Origin: Elmis aenea
Taxonomy: Eukaryota; Arthropoda; Insecta; Coleoptera; Elmidae
NCBI GenBank assembly: GCA_947652605.1
Contig: OX393581.1
Coordinates: forward strand, 28,948,788 to 29,012,787
Direction: 5' to 3'
DNA: 64,000 nt
Under the pieces are notes generated by a model, which saw only the letters and a list, made by a program, of their open reading frames with translations, was not told where the DNA came from and searched no databases. Both the position numbers and the translations under genes were made by a program. Below, one piece after another: positions 11,151-23,589 of the stretch. Position 1 is the stretch's first letter, and every line of letters starts with the position of its first letter.

Positions 11151-13518
11151 GTTAGTCGGCTGTTTCAGCAGTTATCGAAACAATTCATGATCTAGTTTGT
11201 GAACGGTAAAAACAGTACATGTACGAAGGCAAGAACTGTCGCTTAATTTTTACACGCATGCGCTGTACACAACTAATGTGGTATCTTGTCGCTAAACATT
11301 CCCCGCTCAATCCTTCGCATTGTTCTATTAGTAATCTTCTTAAGATGTTTACATCTGTGATGCTTACATTTCTATGAACCCAGTAAAGACAAATGTCATT
11401 TACAGTTAGGCATGTCTTTAAAGCGTTTCGACAGCGGCTAATACATTAATTTATTAGTCCATAGTTAACGCATGTGAGTAAACTAATTCATGTATCACTA
11501 CACGAATTAGTACAAAATGCACTTCTGAAACAAACCTTAAATATTCTTCAAAAAGAGATTCTTCTTACATAGAAGTATTTTTTTGTCGGAGTATAGGTAT
11601 CGGATTAAAACGAAATTAGTTCCGTTCAAAGTTTTTGATTCTTTTTAGAAAAAGTGGAAAATCTAAGGCGACTGAACATGTTTTTTTTTTTTTTATCAGC
11701 AAATTGTTTAACATGGTGGATTATTGTTAATCTTTTTTATCTCATTTTTAAAGAAGTTTAATTTTTGCATGTTAATTTTTAATTTTCAATAAGTATATTG
11801 TATTAAGCATCGTATTCAATAATTAAAATTTCTTCCAAGCTGACAACAGAAACAGAAATCTTCACAGCAGTTAAAAATGCATACTCCAAAGTATTATCAA
11901 AGAAATATGTGACAGATAATTACATAATATAAGCATATCTTAAACTGCGACTTTGAATTATAGTGTGAAACTGGCTGGAATTTTTCGGAAATATTCATAT
12001 AGATACATGTAAAATAAAACGAATCACTAAGTGCCTATAAATGTGATTAATCTATATTGGAAGATGTGATATGAAGTATGTACACCGTGGTACTTATAAC
12101 TTCCTGCTATTAATTATAAGGTAAATAAAGCCTTAATTAAAAGCAACAAGCAATCACTTTAATCTGTAACGCGTAATATTTTATTTATTAAGTAACACTA
12201 AGACGAGTGTTTTATCGTGTTATGGTGATCAATGGTAATTGTTGTAAACTCTAATACTACAGCAGTAATGCAATGTATACATACGATTACAATGGTAATA
12301 TTTTACAGTACAATGTGTGTTCATTAGTGATATTGTTTTTACAGCTGTGGAATTCCCTTTGATCTTTGATAAATTTATATTTCAAAACTGTACATTCAAG
12401 TACATTTAAATACAAGTACATTCCAAATAATTCTTTCGAAGTAAAATGAATGAGAGATCTAAAAATGATTATGTAATAATTGTTTTTTAAGTTTTTTGTT
12501 TATTAACGTCATTAACGACTGTTTTATTGACAGTAGTATTAAAAGATTTGTTGGTTAAATTAAATTTGATTTTAAAAGATTTCTTGCTAAGCAACAAATA
12601 CAAGAAAACTAGCAAAAGCCGACAAAAGTAAAGGAATAAATGTTCTAATTAGTTCTTCGCTAACGTTTAAGGCAGTCTTATTTGATGAAATATAAGGGTT
12701 GAGGGAAATAATAATAATCAAATTTAACCAATTTTAACTTCGGTTGCATAAAGCTTGGTTAAAGTTAACCGTGCCGCCAAATATGGTAACCATAGAAAAA
12801 AAAAAGTTGTTTAGTTACCAAACTTTAAACAACTGGCGTTAATTTCTGTGTTTTATTTTGGGACATTAAAGGTAGAAGAGTTTAGAAATATATGTTTTTA
12901 ATGTCATTACAGTAAAATAATATTAAAAGCAAGTTCAAAAGAGATTTTATTATTCGTTTATTGGTATCAAATTTTCAATGCCGTTGTGGTATTGATAACA
13001 TGAAATAATTAATATTTGTTACTTTTTTACGTTGGAATAGAAAATAATCTTGGCATAACGCTATTGCAAATTTTCTCCTAGGGTTTTTTAATATCATTCA
13101 AAAAAATCTTGTTTCCTGACGTCCTCATTTTCTCTATCGATCTTAATTACTGTTAATTAAAAGGATTGAGGCTGCATTTCCGAAGCATATTTTACGCCTT
13201 AAATATTTGCATATTATATCCATTACCACATTAATCAATTAATTATTAAAGTCAGTCGATAAAAGATGATTTAACTGCTAACTGTTAAAATTTAATGTAA
13301 GTGGTGCTCTCAAAGGGGTGTCCAAGATATTTAATATTTTTCAGGAAAGCAATGATGAGCAGATCTGTCGGACACTGCGTGAACTGCTAGTTCGAGCTAG
13401 TTTACAGTTTCAAGTGTTTTGATGTATTTGTTTATTTATATTTTTTTCTACAAAAGTAACTTATTGAATTCATCGTTTATTATATTTTACATACAAATAT
13501 TTGTAAAATCCACTGAAA
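11151..13518. other. AT-rich intron, nothing definite
   Basis: No coding or repeat structure was recognised. A GTTAACC-rich patch near 12720-12830 is not assignable. Confidence 0.4.
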
Positions 13519-13534
13519 TAAAGAGTGTTTCAAC

Positions 13535-14970
13535 CAGGGATGGAATAACGTTTTAAATCGTTACGTTATTGAATAACGTTATTTATTATTTGTTTTCGTT
13601 ACATAACGTTATAAATAACATTAAAAAAATGAATTGTTATGTTATATAACGTTACGTGAAGAATTATATACAGGGTGTTTCTTAAATAATGCGAAGAAAC
13701 TCGGGAGTTGATTTCTTATCAAAAATTAGGTGGGGTATTTTTAATAAATTTTTTTTCTTTAACGTCTCCTTTCGGAGTTACACCTCCCTAAAGGGGAGCA
13801 GTAAAATTGGGTTTTTATTTTATTTCTCAAATTTAGATAAATGTAGGAGAATGATATTTTGTAGATGTTTTATACTTATTAAAAGGTTTCCCATAGTAAT
13901 ATTTTCAATCATCTCCCACCTTCACAGGGGGCTGAAAAGTGCGACCCCTGTTGGTTTTTTATTCAGAACCTTTTGGTGAGTTGAAATTTTGCAATTTTAA
14001 CATTTTTTTTTGTAAGTTTGATTTAATTAGAACCTCTTTTTATTCCTTAGTTTTTCTCGTAAATCCTACAGTTTTGAGTAAAAAATTAAATGAGTGAATA
14101 TTATGTTTATGTTCATATTGGGTAAAATTGACGGGCGTTTTAGCGTCAAAATAAATTACACCCGTCACTTCTACCCAATATGAACATAAACAAACTATGG
14201 TACCATCATTCATATAATTTTTTACTCAAAAACTGTGGGTTTAACGAGAAAAGTTAAAGATAAAAAAACTTCTAAATAAATCAAATTTTCAAAAAAAAAA
14301 AATTAATTGCTAGATTTCAACCCACCAAAAAGTTCTGATAAAAAAACCAACAGGGGGCGCACTTTTCAGCCCCCGGTGAAAGTGGGAGATGATTAAAAAT
14401 CTTACCTACTGTGAGAAACCTTTTAATAAGTATAAAACATCTACCTACCTAATATCATTCTCCTACATATTATCCAAATTTGAGAAATAAAATAAAAACC
14501 CAATTTTACCGCTCCCCTTTAGGGGGGTGTAACTCCGAAAGAAGGCCTTAAAGAAACAAAAAATTATATGACCCCTCTTGATATTCAATAGGGAATCACC
14601 TCCCGATTTTTTTCGCATTATTTAAGAAACATGCTGTATAAAAATAATTTTTATTTGTAACTCTGAAATTATTTTTGGGATCTGTAAATGTAAATTTAAA
14701 AAATGGTACAAAATTAGTTTGAAATATTTTATTTTCATTTTAATTTCTAAAATAATAGACAAAATATATCTTCGGAAAATAAAAAGATCGCCATATAAAA
14801 ATTTAATTTATAGAGAATAACGATACAAAATAACAATTAATGAAACGTTATCGGTTATTATAACGTTATATAACGTTATAAAAATATCGTTACGTTATTG
14901 TATAAAACATTATAGTTGAATCGTTATTATAACGTTATCGGGTATCGTTACGTTACGTTTTCCATCCCTG
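13535..14970. mobile_element. Non-autonomous hAT element, 8-bp duplication GTTTCAAC
   Basis: The termini CAGGGATGGAATAACGTT and (inverted) CAGGGATGGAAAACGTAACG are flanked by perfect 8-bp duplications at 13527-13534 and 14971-14978. Subterminal sequence is full of ATAACGTTAT-type repeats, typical of transposase-binding arrays. No transposase is encoded. It sits inside the left terminal repeat of the mariner relic and itself carries a nested foldback. Confidence 0.92.
13671..14636. mobile_element. Foldback element nested in the hAT (CAGGGTGTTTC family, copy 1)
   Basis: The left arm starts CAGGGTGTTTCTTAAATAAT and the right arm is its inverted copy ending near 14636; both are flanked by TATA. 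The arms share the block with AGGGGAGC and the GTGGGAGATGATT region. The centre is palindromic around an ATTGGGTA..TACCCAAT motif near 14117-14170. The open frame at 13689-13979 is an arm sequence and not a gene. Confidence 0.87.
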
Positions 14971-15077
14971 GTTTCAACAGGAGGTGTAGGATTTGAATTG
15001 CAGAACAGTTTTCATTTGTCTATTTTTTTTAAAGTTTTTATTTGAAAGCTGTTATCTATATCCTAGTAGAATTTATC

Positions 15078-15808
15078 ATGAAGAAGAACACAATCGCAGA
15101 ACGCATAAAAATCGTTGAATTTTATTTTGAATATTCAAGTTCTTTCATAAATAGAGTTCGCAAAGTTTGCGCATTTTTTCCAGATAATCGTGTACCAAAG
15201 TACCAAGGGAAACCACTATTCGGAACCTAATGAAAAAATTCAAAGAGACCGGTTCACTACAGGATTTGAAGACGCCAAAGCCCCCTCGGATTTGCCGTTC
15301 AATAGACAACATTGCCGTAGTGAGTAAAAGTGTCGAAGAATGTCCAAACACGTCAATTTTTTGAAAACGATGCTGGAAGGGCTGTTTCGGCCAATGGAGT
15401 GCGCTATTACGTCATGTTGACCAACTTTTTGTGGACTGAGCTGGAAATAAGGATATTGCGGACCTATACTTCCAACCAGATAATGCCAAGTGCTATCCAA
15501 GTGGCGAAATAATCACTTTATTGCGTTCCAAGTTCCCAGGTCGTTTGATTTCGAGAAATTGCGACATCAATTAACCACCAAGCTCATGCGATTAGAGACC
15601 ATTGGAATTTTTTATTTGGATCTATAATGAAGGAAAAGTCTATGCCAATAATCCACAGTCAATTCACGTTGTCAATGTCAACATCGAAGCAGCTATTGCT
15701 AAGAGAGCCGGATTTTTGCGAAAAAATGACAAAAACTTCAATAAAGGGGTGGCGGTCCGTATAAAGAGCCGAGACGGACATTTGGATGATGTGGCATTCT
15801 ATACATAA
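15078..15808 (+). pseudogene. Tc1/mariner (IS630-like) transposase pseudogene with internal deletion
   Basis: The product would be a DDE transposase that cuts and pastes TA-flanked elements. The N-terminal block (AERIKIVEFYFEYSSSF) and the second block in another frame (FKETGSLQDLKTPKPPR, then SIDNIA) match the helix-turn-helix region of a transposase type common in insects. The frame then jumps from PNTSI straight to FENDAGRAVSANGVRYY, so roughly a hundred central residues, including the first catalytic aspartate, are gone. The second aspartate survives in QPDNAKC. The third lies in RPLEFF, where this type usually has PLD. Stops also occur at DIN*PP and SCD*. It cannot be active. Several frames are needed to read it, so coordinates mark the outer limits. 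Confidence 0.85.
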
Positions 15809-15910
15809 TCTATATGTCTTCACTCTATAACGAAATTTAAAAAAAATAATTATCGTAATTCCTTGAAATTTTATTTAAAAAATAAATTTTCATCTCTTGA
15901 TGAAACACTA

Positions 15911-17503
15911 TATTATGTTGTTGTTTTTTTAACCTAACTATTTAGTGAAAGGAAATGTTTGGTATTTATTTTGACCTGGAGGCATCTTAAAAAATTACCG
16001 TGAACTGAGAAGATTAAAAAATTTCAAACGCATGCATTTTTTGAGCCAAACTTTATAGTTTTCAAGAAATAAATAATAAAGATATTTTTCCAAGGACATA
16101 GTAACCTGATTGAGTGTTTTTGAATTTGATCACACTTTTAGAAGAAAAAATTGGGATTTCTTAATCTATTGTCATTTCACTTGCTTGACTTGAACCACTG
16201 TACCAAAGTATTTAATTGGCAGATATACTTCTCTAATATTTTCTCACGACATTATAAGTGATTATATTTTTATATTTTTAAAGCCATCACGAATTTTTGC
16301 AATAAATGTATTATATCGATTATTTTACAAGACTTCAAGAATGTGAAATAATTGGAAGCGATTATTTTTAAAATTATCCCGCAGTCTGTTACACATGTCA
16401 CTTCTTTCCAAGTAACGCGACCATAAAATAGTAAAACAAAATCTTTATTTTTTTAAATAGAGGCAAATCAACAATAAAACCGCATAATGAAAACAGGTAT
16501 AAACAAACAAGAACTATAATATGAACAATTATATTGACAAGATAATGGTTATTTATGCTTCGGTTTCATCGAGAGAAGAAATGCTCGACTACTTTTTGAC
16601 AAATAGGTAATGTATAAAACAAACTAAGGTATGCTAGTAGCCTTCAGTGACTAGTTAGCAGTTCGTGCAGGTAAATAACATCAAAGATGGAAGGAATTAG
16701 ATGGATATAAGTATGAAATGCGCTTAAGGATACATGCAGCTTGGATAGAAGCAGACATATATGCATGCACCTAGCGCGTCCAGTTTTATAAAAACTTGCG
16801 GAGGAACACGTTGAGTTGCAACATAAGGACACTTAGTTGCTAGCTGCAGGAACTGAACGCCTGAACTGTATACATTGACGCTTAGAAACCATAAGTGCCA
16901 AGACTTGAAAAAGTTGTCAACGAATCAATCTATATTCTATCTATATGCTGCAAATATTACGAGACACGGCAAGCCGATGTTCTTGGAAATTCATGCTAGA
17001 TTTGTGAACCGTTCAACTTTTAACTTGTCCTATATTTAACGTGAGAGAAGCTTTTTTACTGCCACTCAATGCGTATTTCATTAATTAAAATGTGTTGACG
17101 TGTAAAAGTGTCAATTAAAAACACTTAGGTAATCTAGTTTCTGTAAACTGTAGCCATGAAAGAGTACAATTTACGTTTACAGTAACAATTTTAATCGTTC
17201 TTGTTTTAATAATAATAATAATTTTAACTGCATTGCGCAAACTGTACGTAAATAAATACTTGAAGTTAATTTCTTGGATATGGCAAAATAACTGACATTT
17301 TATATCAACATCAGTTTTATTTAAGAGGTCACTCGGCTATTCGAAGTGTTAAGGTATTTTCTAGCTCCATGTTACAGTTTCTTTATTGTCGAGATATGCT
17401 AATTAAACATTATTTTTAAAGTTCGATACAAAAGTCTTGGCGGTTAAATAATTAAATTTAAAAAGGATTCATTTATTAAAATTATAAAATTATAAATTTC
17501 ATA
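15911..17503. other. AT-rich intron, nothing definite
   Basis: No coding, RNA-gene or repeat structure was recognised. A short AAT run near 17208-17221 is the only simple repeat. Confidence 0.4.
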
Positions 17504-17700
17504 CACAGAGTGATTCAGTTTGACTGTCGCACCTCTATAACTTTGTTATTTTAAGAGGAACCCCCTATAAACCTTATAGTTTTGTAAATCGTGTAGAATT
17601 CTCTATCGAATGACGTTTAAATGTTTATTGTACGATGAAATATGACTAACGAGAACCTTTTTTTTTGAAATCATATGGTACACTTTTTCAAATGAATTCT
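17504..17700 (+). repeat. Single degenerate end of the CAGGGTG superfamily
   Basis: TACACAGAGTGATTCAG begins a stretch with the family's usual interior (a GGAACCCCCTATA block near 17560). No opposite end was found before the hAT at 17825. Confidence 0.45.
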
Positions 17701-17824
17701 GATAGAAAATTAAATTCTAAACCCGATAGTCAAATTAAAACTTACAAGCTCATTCATTTGACGTTTGTATATTTTAAAACAAAACATCGCAACGATATCA
17801 TATAGAAGTATTATTTATCTAAGT

Positions 17825-18880
17825 CAGGCATGTGTAACTTCGACAAGACCGCGGGCCGGACAGTGAATTTGAAATACATCCGCGGGCCGCAAAAAGCAAC
17901 TCATCTTCATTAGTGTTTTGTATAGGTACTTCATTGAAATAGTCATTAATAAACAGGTTGAATGCGAAGCAATTTTTAGTAGATCACTGCAACAATTTCA
18001 AAATTTGCTAGTTAAATATTTTTTTAAACGAAGACACTTATCATGCCAGAAAATGCTACTTAAAATTTTTACGGTTGAGTTGGCCATGAAACCGTCTGAG
18101 ATAAAATCGAAACTTTTTTATTTATCGATGTATTCTTTGCCAGTAAAATGGCGCAAAGTTTTTGAAAATTTGTCCAATAGTTCCGGAGAAAAACGAGATT
18201 CCCGTAAAAGCATTTTTTTCTCGGAGTTCGTTGGAAAACAATAAACACCTCAGGTCACAAAAAAATCAGTGACTTCTTTGTTTACTATCCGAAAGTTTTC
18301 GTTTTAGTCTCAGAGTGTAGTCAAAGGATAGCCGTATCTGGCGATGTATAAATTGGTGTACTTTCTTTTGTTTCTAATATCCTTTACAGCCCAGCCGCCC
18401 GAAAATGATGATTAAAAATAGTCAATTTTGCAGTCGCGCTTGCGTTGGTCATCGAATAGTGCGGAAAAATGAGAAATTATTTAGTTTTTGATGCGCGCAT
18501 CTGTTGCGAGTAAAACGGTGCAAGGTTTTAAAAAATAGGTCTAACGGTCTCGGAGAAAGCGCGAAAAACGAAAACCTTGTACAAGCAGTTTTTCCTCGGA
18601 GTTAATTTGAAAATTGGAGAATTTGATAGGTAGCCCGCGACTACCATTCTATACAAAGAGTCCCATCGTGACAACGAACTAGTTGGCGACCTCTGCTATA
18701 GGACATTTAAAATATAACCGCATTTTATAGGATTCATAAAAAAACATAAATAAAAACCACTTTTCAACCTTAGGTGGCTGGCGGGCCGGATTTAGCGAGA
18801 TTTGGAAAAGTTCTCGCGGGCCGGATAAAATCATGTCGCGGGCCGCTTCCGGCCCACGGGCCGTAGGTTGCACATGTCTG
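17825..18880. mobile_element. Non-autonomous hAT element rich in GCGGGCC subterminal motifs
   Basis: The ends CAGGCATGTGTAAC and (inverted) CAGACATGTGCAACC are flanked by ATCTAAGT (17817-17824) and ATCTAAGA (18881-18888), 7 of 8 matching. Subterminal GCGGGCCG and GGCCCGCG repeats are typical of a widespread hAT group. The interior holds two diverged copies of a module (18075-18225 and 18431-18600) also found in the foldback at 62828-63540. The 108-codon frame at 17918-18244 overlaps that module and shows no transposase motif. Confidence 0.9.
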
Positions 18881-18888
18881 ATCTAAGA

Positions 18889-20312
18889 CGATATCTATGA
18901 GAAAAATAAAAATTTTAAACACCGCTAAAACTTTTGCAATGAACTATAAGATGCAGATTGGCGCTAGCTTGGTGCAAAAAATGTTTTCTTAAAGAGGGTT
19001 GTTTATTAAACACTTTTTAAAACAATGAATATTTGGGACTGTTGCCTTTAATTAACTAGTTGATATGTGTAAGGAAATAACCAATAATATTTTGACAATA
19101 CAATTAAAATGTAAATATACAGGCTATCTATTTTATTTGGGTCGCTACAGAAATCTCAAAAACGATGTCTTATACTCTTACACAAAGGCTCGAATTTCAA
19201 AGCGTATGCATTAATATTTTACATTATGAATGTTTGGCATAATCCGGTTTATTATTATTATAATTTCCAATGTCCTCGATATCAGCGTTCTTTCATGTTT
19301 TTTTTTTTAAAATTTAATCGTATTTAAAATGCGTAACAATCAAAATATTGTAGCCACTTCTTTTTAATGTGCGAATTATAGTGTATTTATATTTGACGTG
19401 ATTGGAAAGTACTCAGGCCTAAATTGCAAGTTGTTAACAAAAATAGGTTATCGTATAACGTGATGAATGAAAGAATGAACCGTTACTACAAAATAAAAAT
19501 GAAATTTGTATTCGGGGTTAAATTAGCGGTGATTTAAACTCTGCGCGTAATTTGACACCATGGTAATGCTGTTTTAAAAAACATCATGTCTTGATAAATT
19601 ATAAATGATTTAAGCGGAACTTTGTACTTAAATGATGTTTCGATACAGACATCTCGATACATCAACACACGTTATACCGATATATAATGATATCTAGATA
19701 TCACAGTTATATCGACAAATCGCCAATCTCTCGTTTTAATCTACAATTTACGCACTCGCATTTATTTATTATCGCAGATAGTTTCACGCACAAGCACACG
19801 GAGAAATCGGACTTGAAGAACGGTTCTATTGTTCGTTTAAATAAAACAAAACGATAGCGCCTACGCCCTCTGCTTTAGTTCATTTCGCTGCATTCGAAAA
19901 CATTACTTATCCACAGCAATCCTGACATGCGTGATACTCAAAAATCCTATGCAAGTGTCAGAGCCGTTAGCGTGATCAATGGACAGAATAATTCTCGACG
20001 CGCAAGGCGAATCGGATTGCGTTTGAACTGATACAAACCCTTTTTACAGCAGCGAAAATTATATTTTGACATTTAAATTTAAACTTATTCTATTTTAGTG
20101 TTATTTATAACTACATTACTATTTTTATATTATCCAATAAATGAAAATAAATTTTTTCATGTTTTTACATAAAAATTACTGTTTTTTTTCTCGTTTCATT
20201 TCCAATATCTGTTGCTAAATACTTTCACAGTTTAGATTTTATTAAATGTTTATATAACACATGAAAACACGATAAATTCCGCACGGTTTTATTGAGCTTT
20301 AGTATTTAAATA
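18889..20312. other. AT-rich intron with a possible solo element end
   Basis: TATACAGGCTATC at 19116-19128 resembles the CAGGGTG-family end but has no partner. Nothing else is definite. Confidence 0.35.
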
Positions 20313-20698
20313 CAGGGGTTTGGAGCAGTCCAATTTTTTAATTGCTCCGCTCCAGCTCCGTTCCGACATCAATCTGCCTGCTCCGTTCCATGCTCCAAAT
20401 ATTAATAAAATGTTTAAAATAAATTTTTAACTAAAAGCTTTGTGTTTAAAAACAAAGCTTTCATTTTATCAGATATGTGTAAATCGGTCAAAAATTACAA
20501 TATTTGACACTGACAAACAAGTTATGTTAAATAAATGTTTGTAAGAACAAATTATTGATCTTCAAATGTTGAAACAACGAAAAAAAGTGTTTAATTTTTA
20601 ATTGTAGATACATAATAAACTGTAGCAGCTCCGGGCAAAAACCCATTGCTCCACTGCTCCGTGCTCCAGCGCTGTGCTCGCTCCGCTCCAAACCCCTG
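20313..20698. mobile_element. Short non-autonomous hAT element with GGAGC repeats (386 bp)
   Basis: The ends CAGGGGTTTGGAGC are inverted perfectly. Both subterminal regions are arrays of GGAGC/GCTCC. Flanks TTTAAATA (20305-20312) and CTTAAATA (20701-20708) match 7 of 8 if two extra bases at the right end are allowed. No coding capacity. Confidence 0.82.
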
Positions 20699-20784
20699 CA
20701 CTTAAATACTTTAATTTAAAAAAACTATAATTCTAAAAATTAGCATTGCTTTAATTACATAGCATGAAGTGACCGGGTTTGTGC

Positions 20785-21290
20785 CTTGCTGTGGATTTCT
20801 ACAGGTTTGTTAATTTCTGCGCTACTTTACCTCCAGGTTTATCTTATTCTATACCTATATCTATAGATTTGTGGTTTCATATGCTATCGATATTTTCAGG
20901 TTTCTGTCTTACTGCTTACTGTGGTACCGAAATTTTCAGGTGTGTGTGATTTTGCTGTCAATATAGTGCGTTAGGGTAATACCGCCCACCTAAGACATTA
21001 TTCTGGATATTTTTAAAAAATGTGGTCAGAGATTAAAAATAAAAATATTAGCTGCAAACAAAAACTATATTCTTCAATAATCTGTTAAGAAAATAAACAG
21101 AACTTTTCTATTCATGCAAAGCGGGAAATTCAAACATGGGCGATATATCAGACCGGGCGGTATTACTCTAACACACCTTATTTGCAGGTTTGTGTCTTAC
21201 TCTGCTATCGAGTTTTCCGTGTATTTATGTCTTACTCTTCTATATACATTATGTGTGGATTTGTATCTTTCTCCATTATCAATACCCCTT
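20785..21290 (+). repeat. Degenerate minisatellite, units about 30-40 bp
   Basis: About eight diverged units are built around CAGGTTTGTGTCTTACT followed by a TGCTATCGATATTTT-like segment. The starts at 20804, 20836, 20897, 20937, 21185 and others are readable by eye. A small TIR element splits the array near 20966-21174. Confidence 0.6.
20966..21174. mobile_element. Small TIR element of pogo-like type inside the minisatellite
   Basis: GTTAGGGTAATACCGCCCACC (20970-20990, shortened at the border here) and GGGCGGTATTACTCTAAC (21155-21172) are inverted copies. The inner edge CGCCCACCTAAG is shared with the right end of the pogo-like element at 57676-58457. TA lies at the left border; the right border is less clear. 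Confidence 0.65.
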
Positions 21291-21761
21291 GCTTGACGTT
21301 TATAATTGTCATAGGTAATAGGAAATGTTTTCTTTCAAAATAATATTTACTTCTTACAAAATGAGATTAATTTTACTAACAGTTATATACTAGCCTGTAC
21401 AAAAGTTTTATTTAAATAAGAATATTTACACTAAGATGTTGATAGGTTTTGTAGAACAATATGTTTCAATATACCGATTAAAATACATTAAAAACCAGGG
21501 TGGATAAAAATCATGATTTTTTTTTTTAATCAAAAAAATCGATTTATTTGATTTAAATCAGATTTTTTTGATTTAAATCAAATGTACCATATTATCGAAT
21601 TTAGTGACATATTCACATGCTATTTCTGTTTTGTGCTAATATATTTAATAACCAATATATTTAACTCATTGGTGAATTTTTGTCAAAATGAAAAATTAAA
21701 TATAATGATTAAGAATTTTGAAAAAATCAGTGCTAAATGGTGATGTTTAATTAATTATATA

Positions 21762-22174
21762 CAGGGTGAGTCATTAGTGCGGGATCGGTCGATTGTGGCT
21801 AACGGCTTGAGATATGAAGTTGAATCAAATGCTATTTTATACAGTTTTTTCTAAACAACAAAATAAAAATATTTTCAAATATACAGGGTGAGTCACCTTT
21901 CTGGAACTAATAGCAACTTTTATATTTCAAATACAACACCCAATTTTTTATTTAATATTTTTGACCGCCTTAATTTTAGCTTTGCATCAATATAAAATAC
22001 TACAGGTTTTTATACGGCGTTATAAAAAAAAATAATTTTCTAAATTAATCAAGGTTTTAAGTCTATTTAAAAAATTCTCCTGAAGTTATTTTGAAGTACA
22101 GAGTTTTAATTTGGTATGGACATGCAGAAAAAATTTCTGTGTTTGCTCGATATGAAAAAATTTGAATCACACAT
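21762..22174 (+). repeat. Two direct CAGGGTGAGTCA element ends
   Basis: TATACAGGGTGAGTCA occurs at 21762 and again at 21884 in the same orientation, each followed by different sequence. No inverted partner lies in the window, so these are broken ends or a stack of 5' ends nested in the hAT-type element. Confidence 0.6.
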
Positions 22175-22531
22175 ACAGGAGTGTTTATAAATAGGTGGAA
22201 ACTTCCATGATTTTCATAAGCTCATAACTCGATTTTTTCAAATGCGAACCCCTGTATTTTTTATGTCATCGAATTCGTCTTTAAAAGAGCTTCATATTTT
22301 GTTAAGTATGTCCTATACCCAAAACTCATACTTTTCGAGATATTCGACATTTTTCTTCAAATCGTTATTGAAGCAATAGAGTGCCGTGAAAATTGAAAAA
22401 CTGACTGTTCACTTTGCTAACGTCAAAAACTTGTCTTCTATTTTTTGAATTATTGCCTTTCCACAATGAATATTACTTTGCAAGAGCAAATTGATATGGT
22501 TTATTCACCATTTCGTGTATTTAATTACTAA
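22175..22531 (+). pseudogene. Truncated Tc1/mariner-like element with the first codons of a transposase
   Basis: CAGGAGTGTTTATAAATAGG at 22175 (preceded by TA) starts an element 5' region. At 22466 an ATG opens a 21-codon frame beginning MNITLQEQIDMVY, which resembles the N-terminus of insect mariner/Tc3-type transposases just before their first helix-turn-helix. It runs into unrelated sequence and a stop at 22531. Only the 5' end of the element survives. Confidence 0.55.
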
Positions 22532-22720
22532 TAGTAATACAATTTTGTTTTATTATAAATATTATATTGTATCTACTCATATAATCTGTGATTTAAATTG
22601 ATAATTTTTTTAAAAAAATCACTTGATTTAAATCAATGATTTTAAAAAAAAAATCACTTGATTTAAATCATGATTTAAATCGTGATTTAAATCAATTGAT
22701 TTAAATCTGCTTAACCCTGT

Positions 22721-23589
22721 ATAAAAACTGTTAATTATGTGTAATATGCTACAATTTTCATCGCATAGCAATAAAATTAGTAATTCCATTGCAAAAATAT
22801 TTGCTTATATAGAGTTAGGTTGCAAAACCATTCAAATAATTAAAACTTTCATTGATTTTAATTATTATTGGCCTATAAAACGATGAAAATATTAATTTTA
22901 AGGGCATCGAGTATCGTTTTTAATGAGGAAATGTAGTTGATCAGTAATAAATCAAAATGTAATATTTGGTCGTTCGTATAACAGAACCAAATGCGGTGTA
23001 CAAGACTTCAAGCCACCGCTAGTTTTCAAGAAATTCAACAACAAAAACTAGAAACTGCAACTTGGTTGTCGCAACGCGCAGAACAAACAAAGCAAACTGG
23101 GTTTCGGTAAATACATTAACAGACAGATCCACTTTTTATTGGAAAGTTTAACGAATAGGGATGCGCTAAATTTTAGTTATTTTGTCGTAATATACAGACA
23201 GTTGAACAAATATCACTAGACAGAAATTCGACGGTTTTCAAACATCTACATGTACAGGAATTACAAAAGAATTTCAGTCTGACATGGTGTTTCACATTTG
23301 ACTCTTTTACCACACTCCTGCATTTCATTTCAATGAATTTATATTGGTAGCTTATTTAATATAATTATATTATCTGTTAATTATTAATCAACATTCAATA
23401 ATTGTGAAGGTAACAAATATTAAATGACAATAGTCACAAGGTTAAGTTACTTGAAAAAAAAACATATTACACATTAATTTAGATGGAATATTAATAATAA
23501 ATGTATATGAACATTTTCTTTTCAATAAAAATTAGATAATTTATTAAAGTCAATTTTATTGTCGTTCATAGGATCCAGTCAAAAATATA
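22721..23589. other. AT-rich intron, nothing definite
   Basis: No coding or repeat structure was recognised. Confidence 0.4.

Larger units (their letters stand above)
13521..15910 (+). mobile_element. Tc1/mariner-like transposon relic (host of two nested insertions)
   Basis: The left end AGAGTGTTTCAAC (13522-13534, continuing AGGAGGTG at 14979 after a nested hAT) matches the inverted right end CATCTCTTGATGAAACACT (ending near 15909). Once the insertion is ignored, about 17 of 20 bases agree. TA lies next to the left end. The body after 14979 encodes the degraded transposase at 15078-15808. The right end is weathered, so its exact last base is uncertain. Confidence 0.75.
21496..22720. mobile_element. 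hAT-type element with GATTTAAATC subterminal arrays
   Basis: The ends CAGGGTGGATAAAAATCATG and (inverted) CAGGGTTAAGCAGATTTAAA carry arrays of GATTTAAATC on both sides. Flanks TTAAAAAC (21488-21495) and ATAAAAAC (22721-22728) match 7 of 8. The middle is foreign: two CAGGGTGAGTCA ends and a truncated mariner-like 5' end. Confidence 0.8.

Noticed and set aside
13689..13979. 96-codon plus-strand frame in the foldback arm (and the similar one at 23748-23930)
   Set aside because: The two are similar because both lie in arms of the same repeat family. There are no transposase motifs, and the AGGGGAGC/GGGGCTG blocks are structural repeats.
17918..18244. 108-codon plus-strand frame as a possible hAT transposase
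   Set aside because: It has no BED finger or dimerisation motif and overlaps a non-coding module that recurs in the foldback at 62828-63540.
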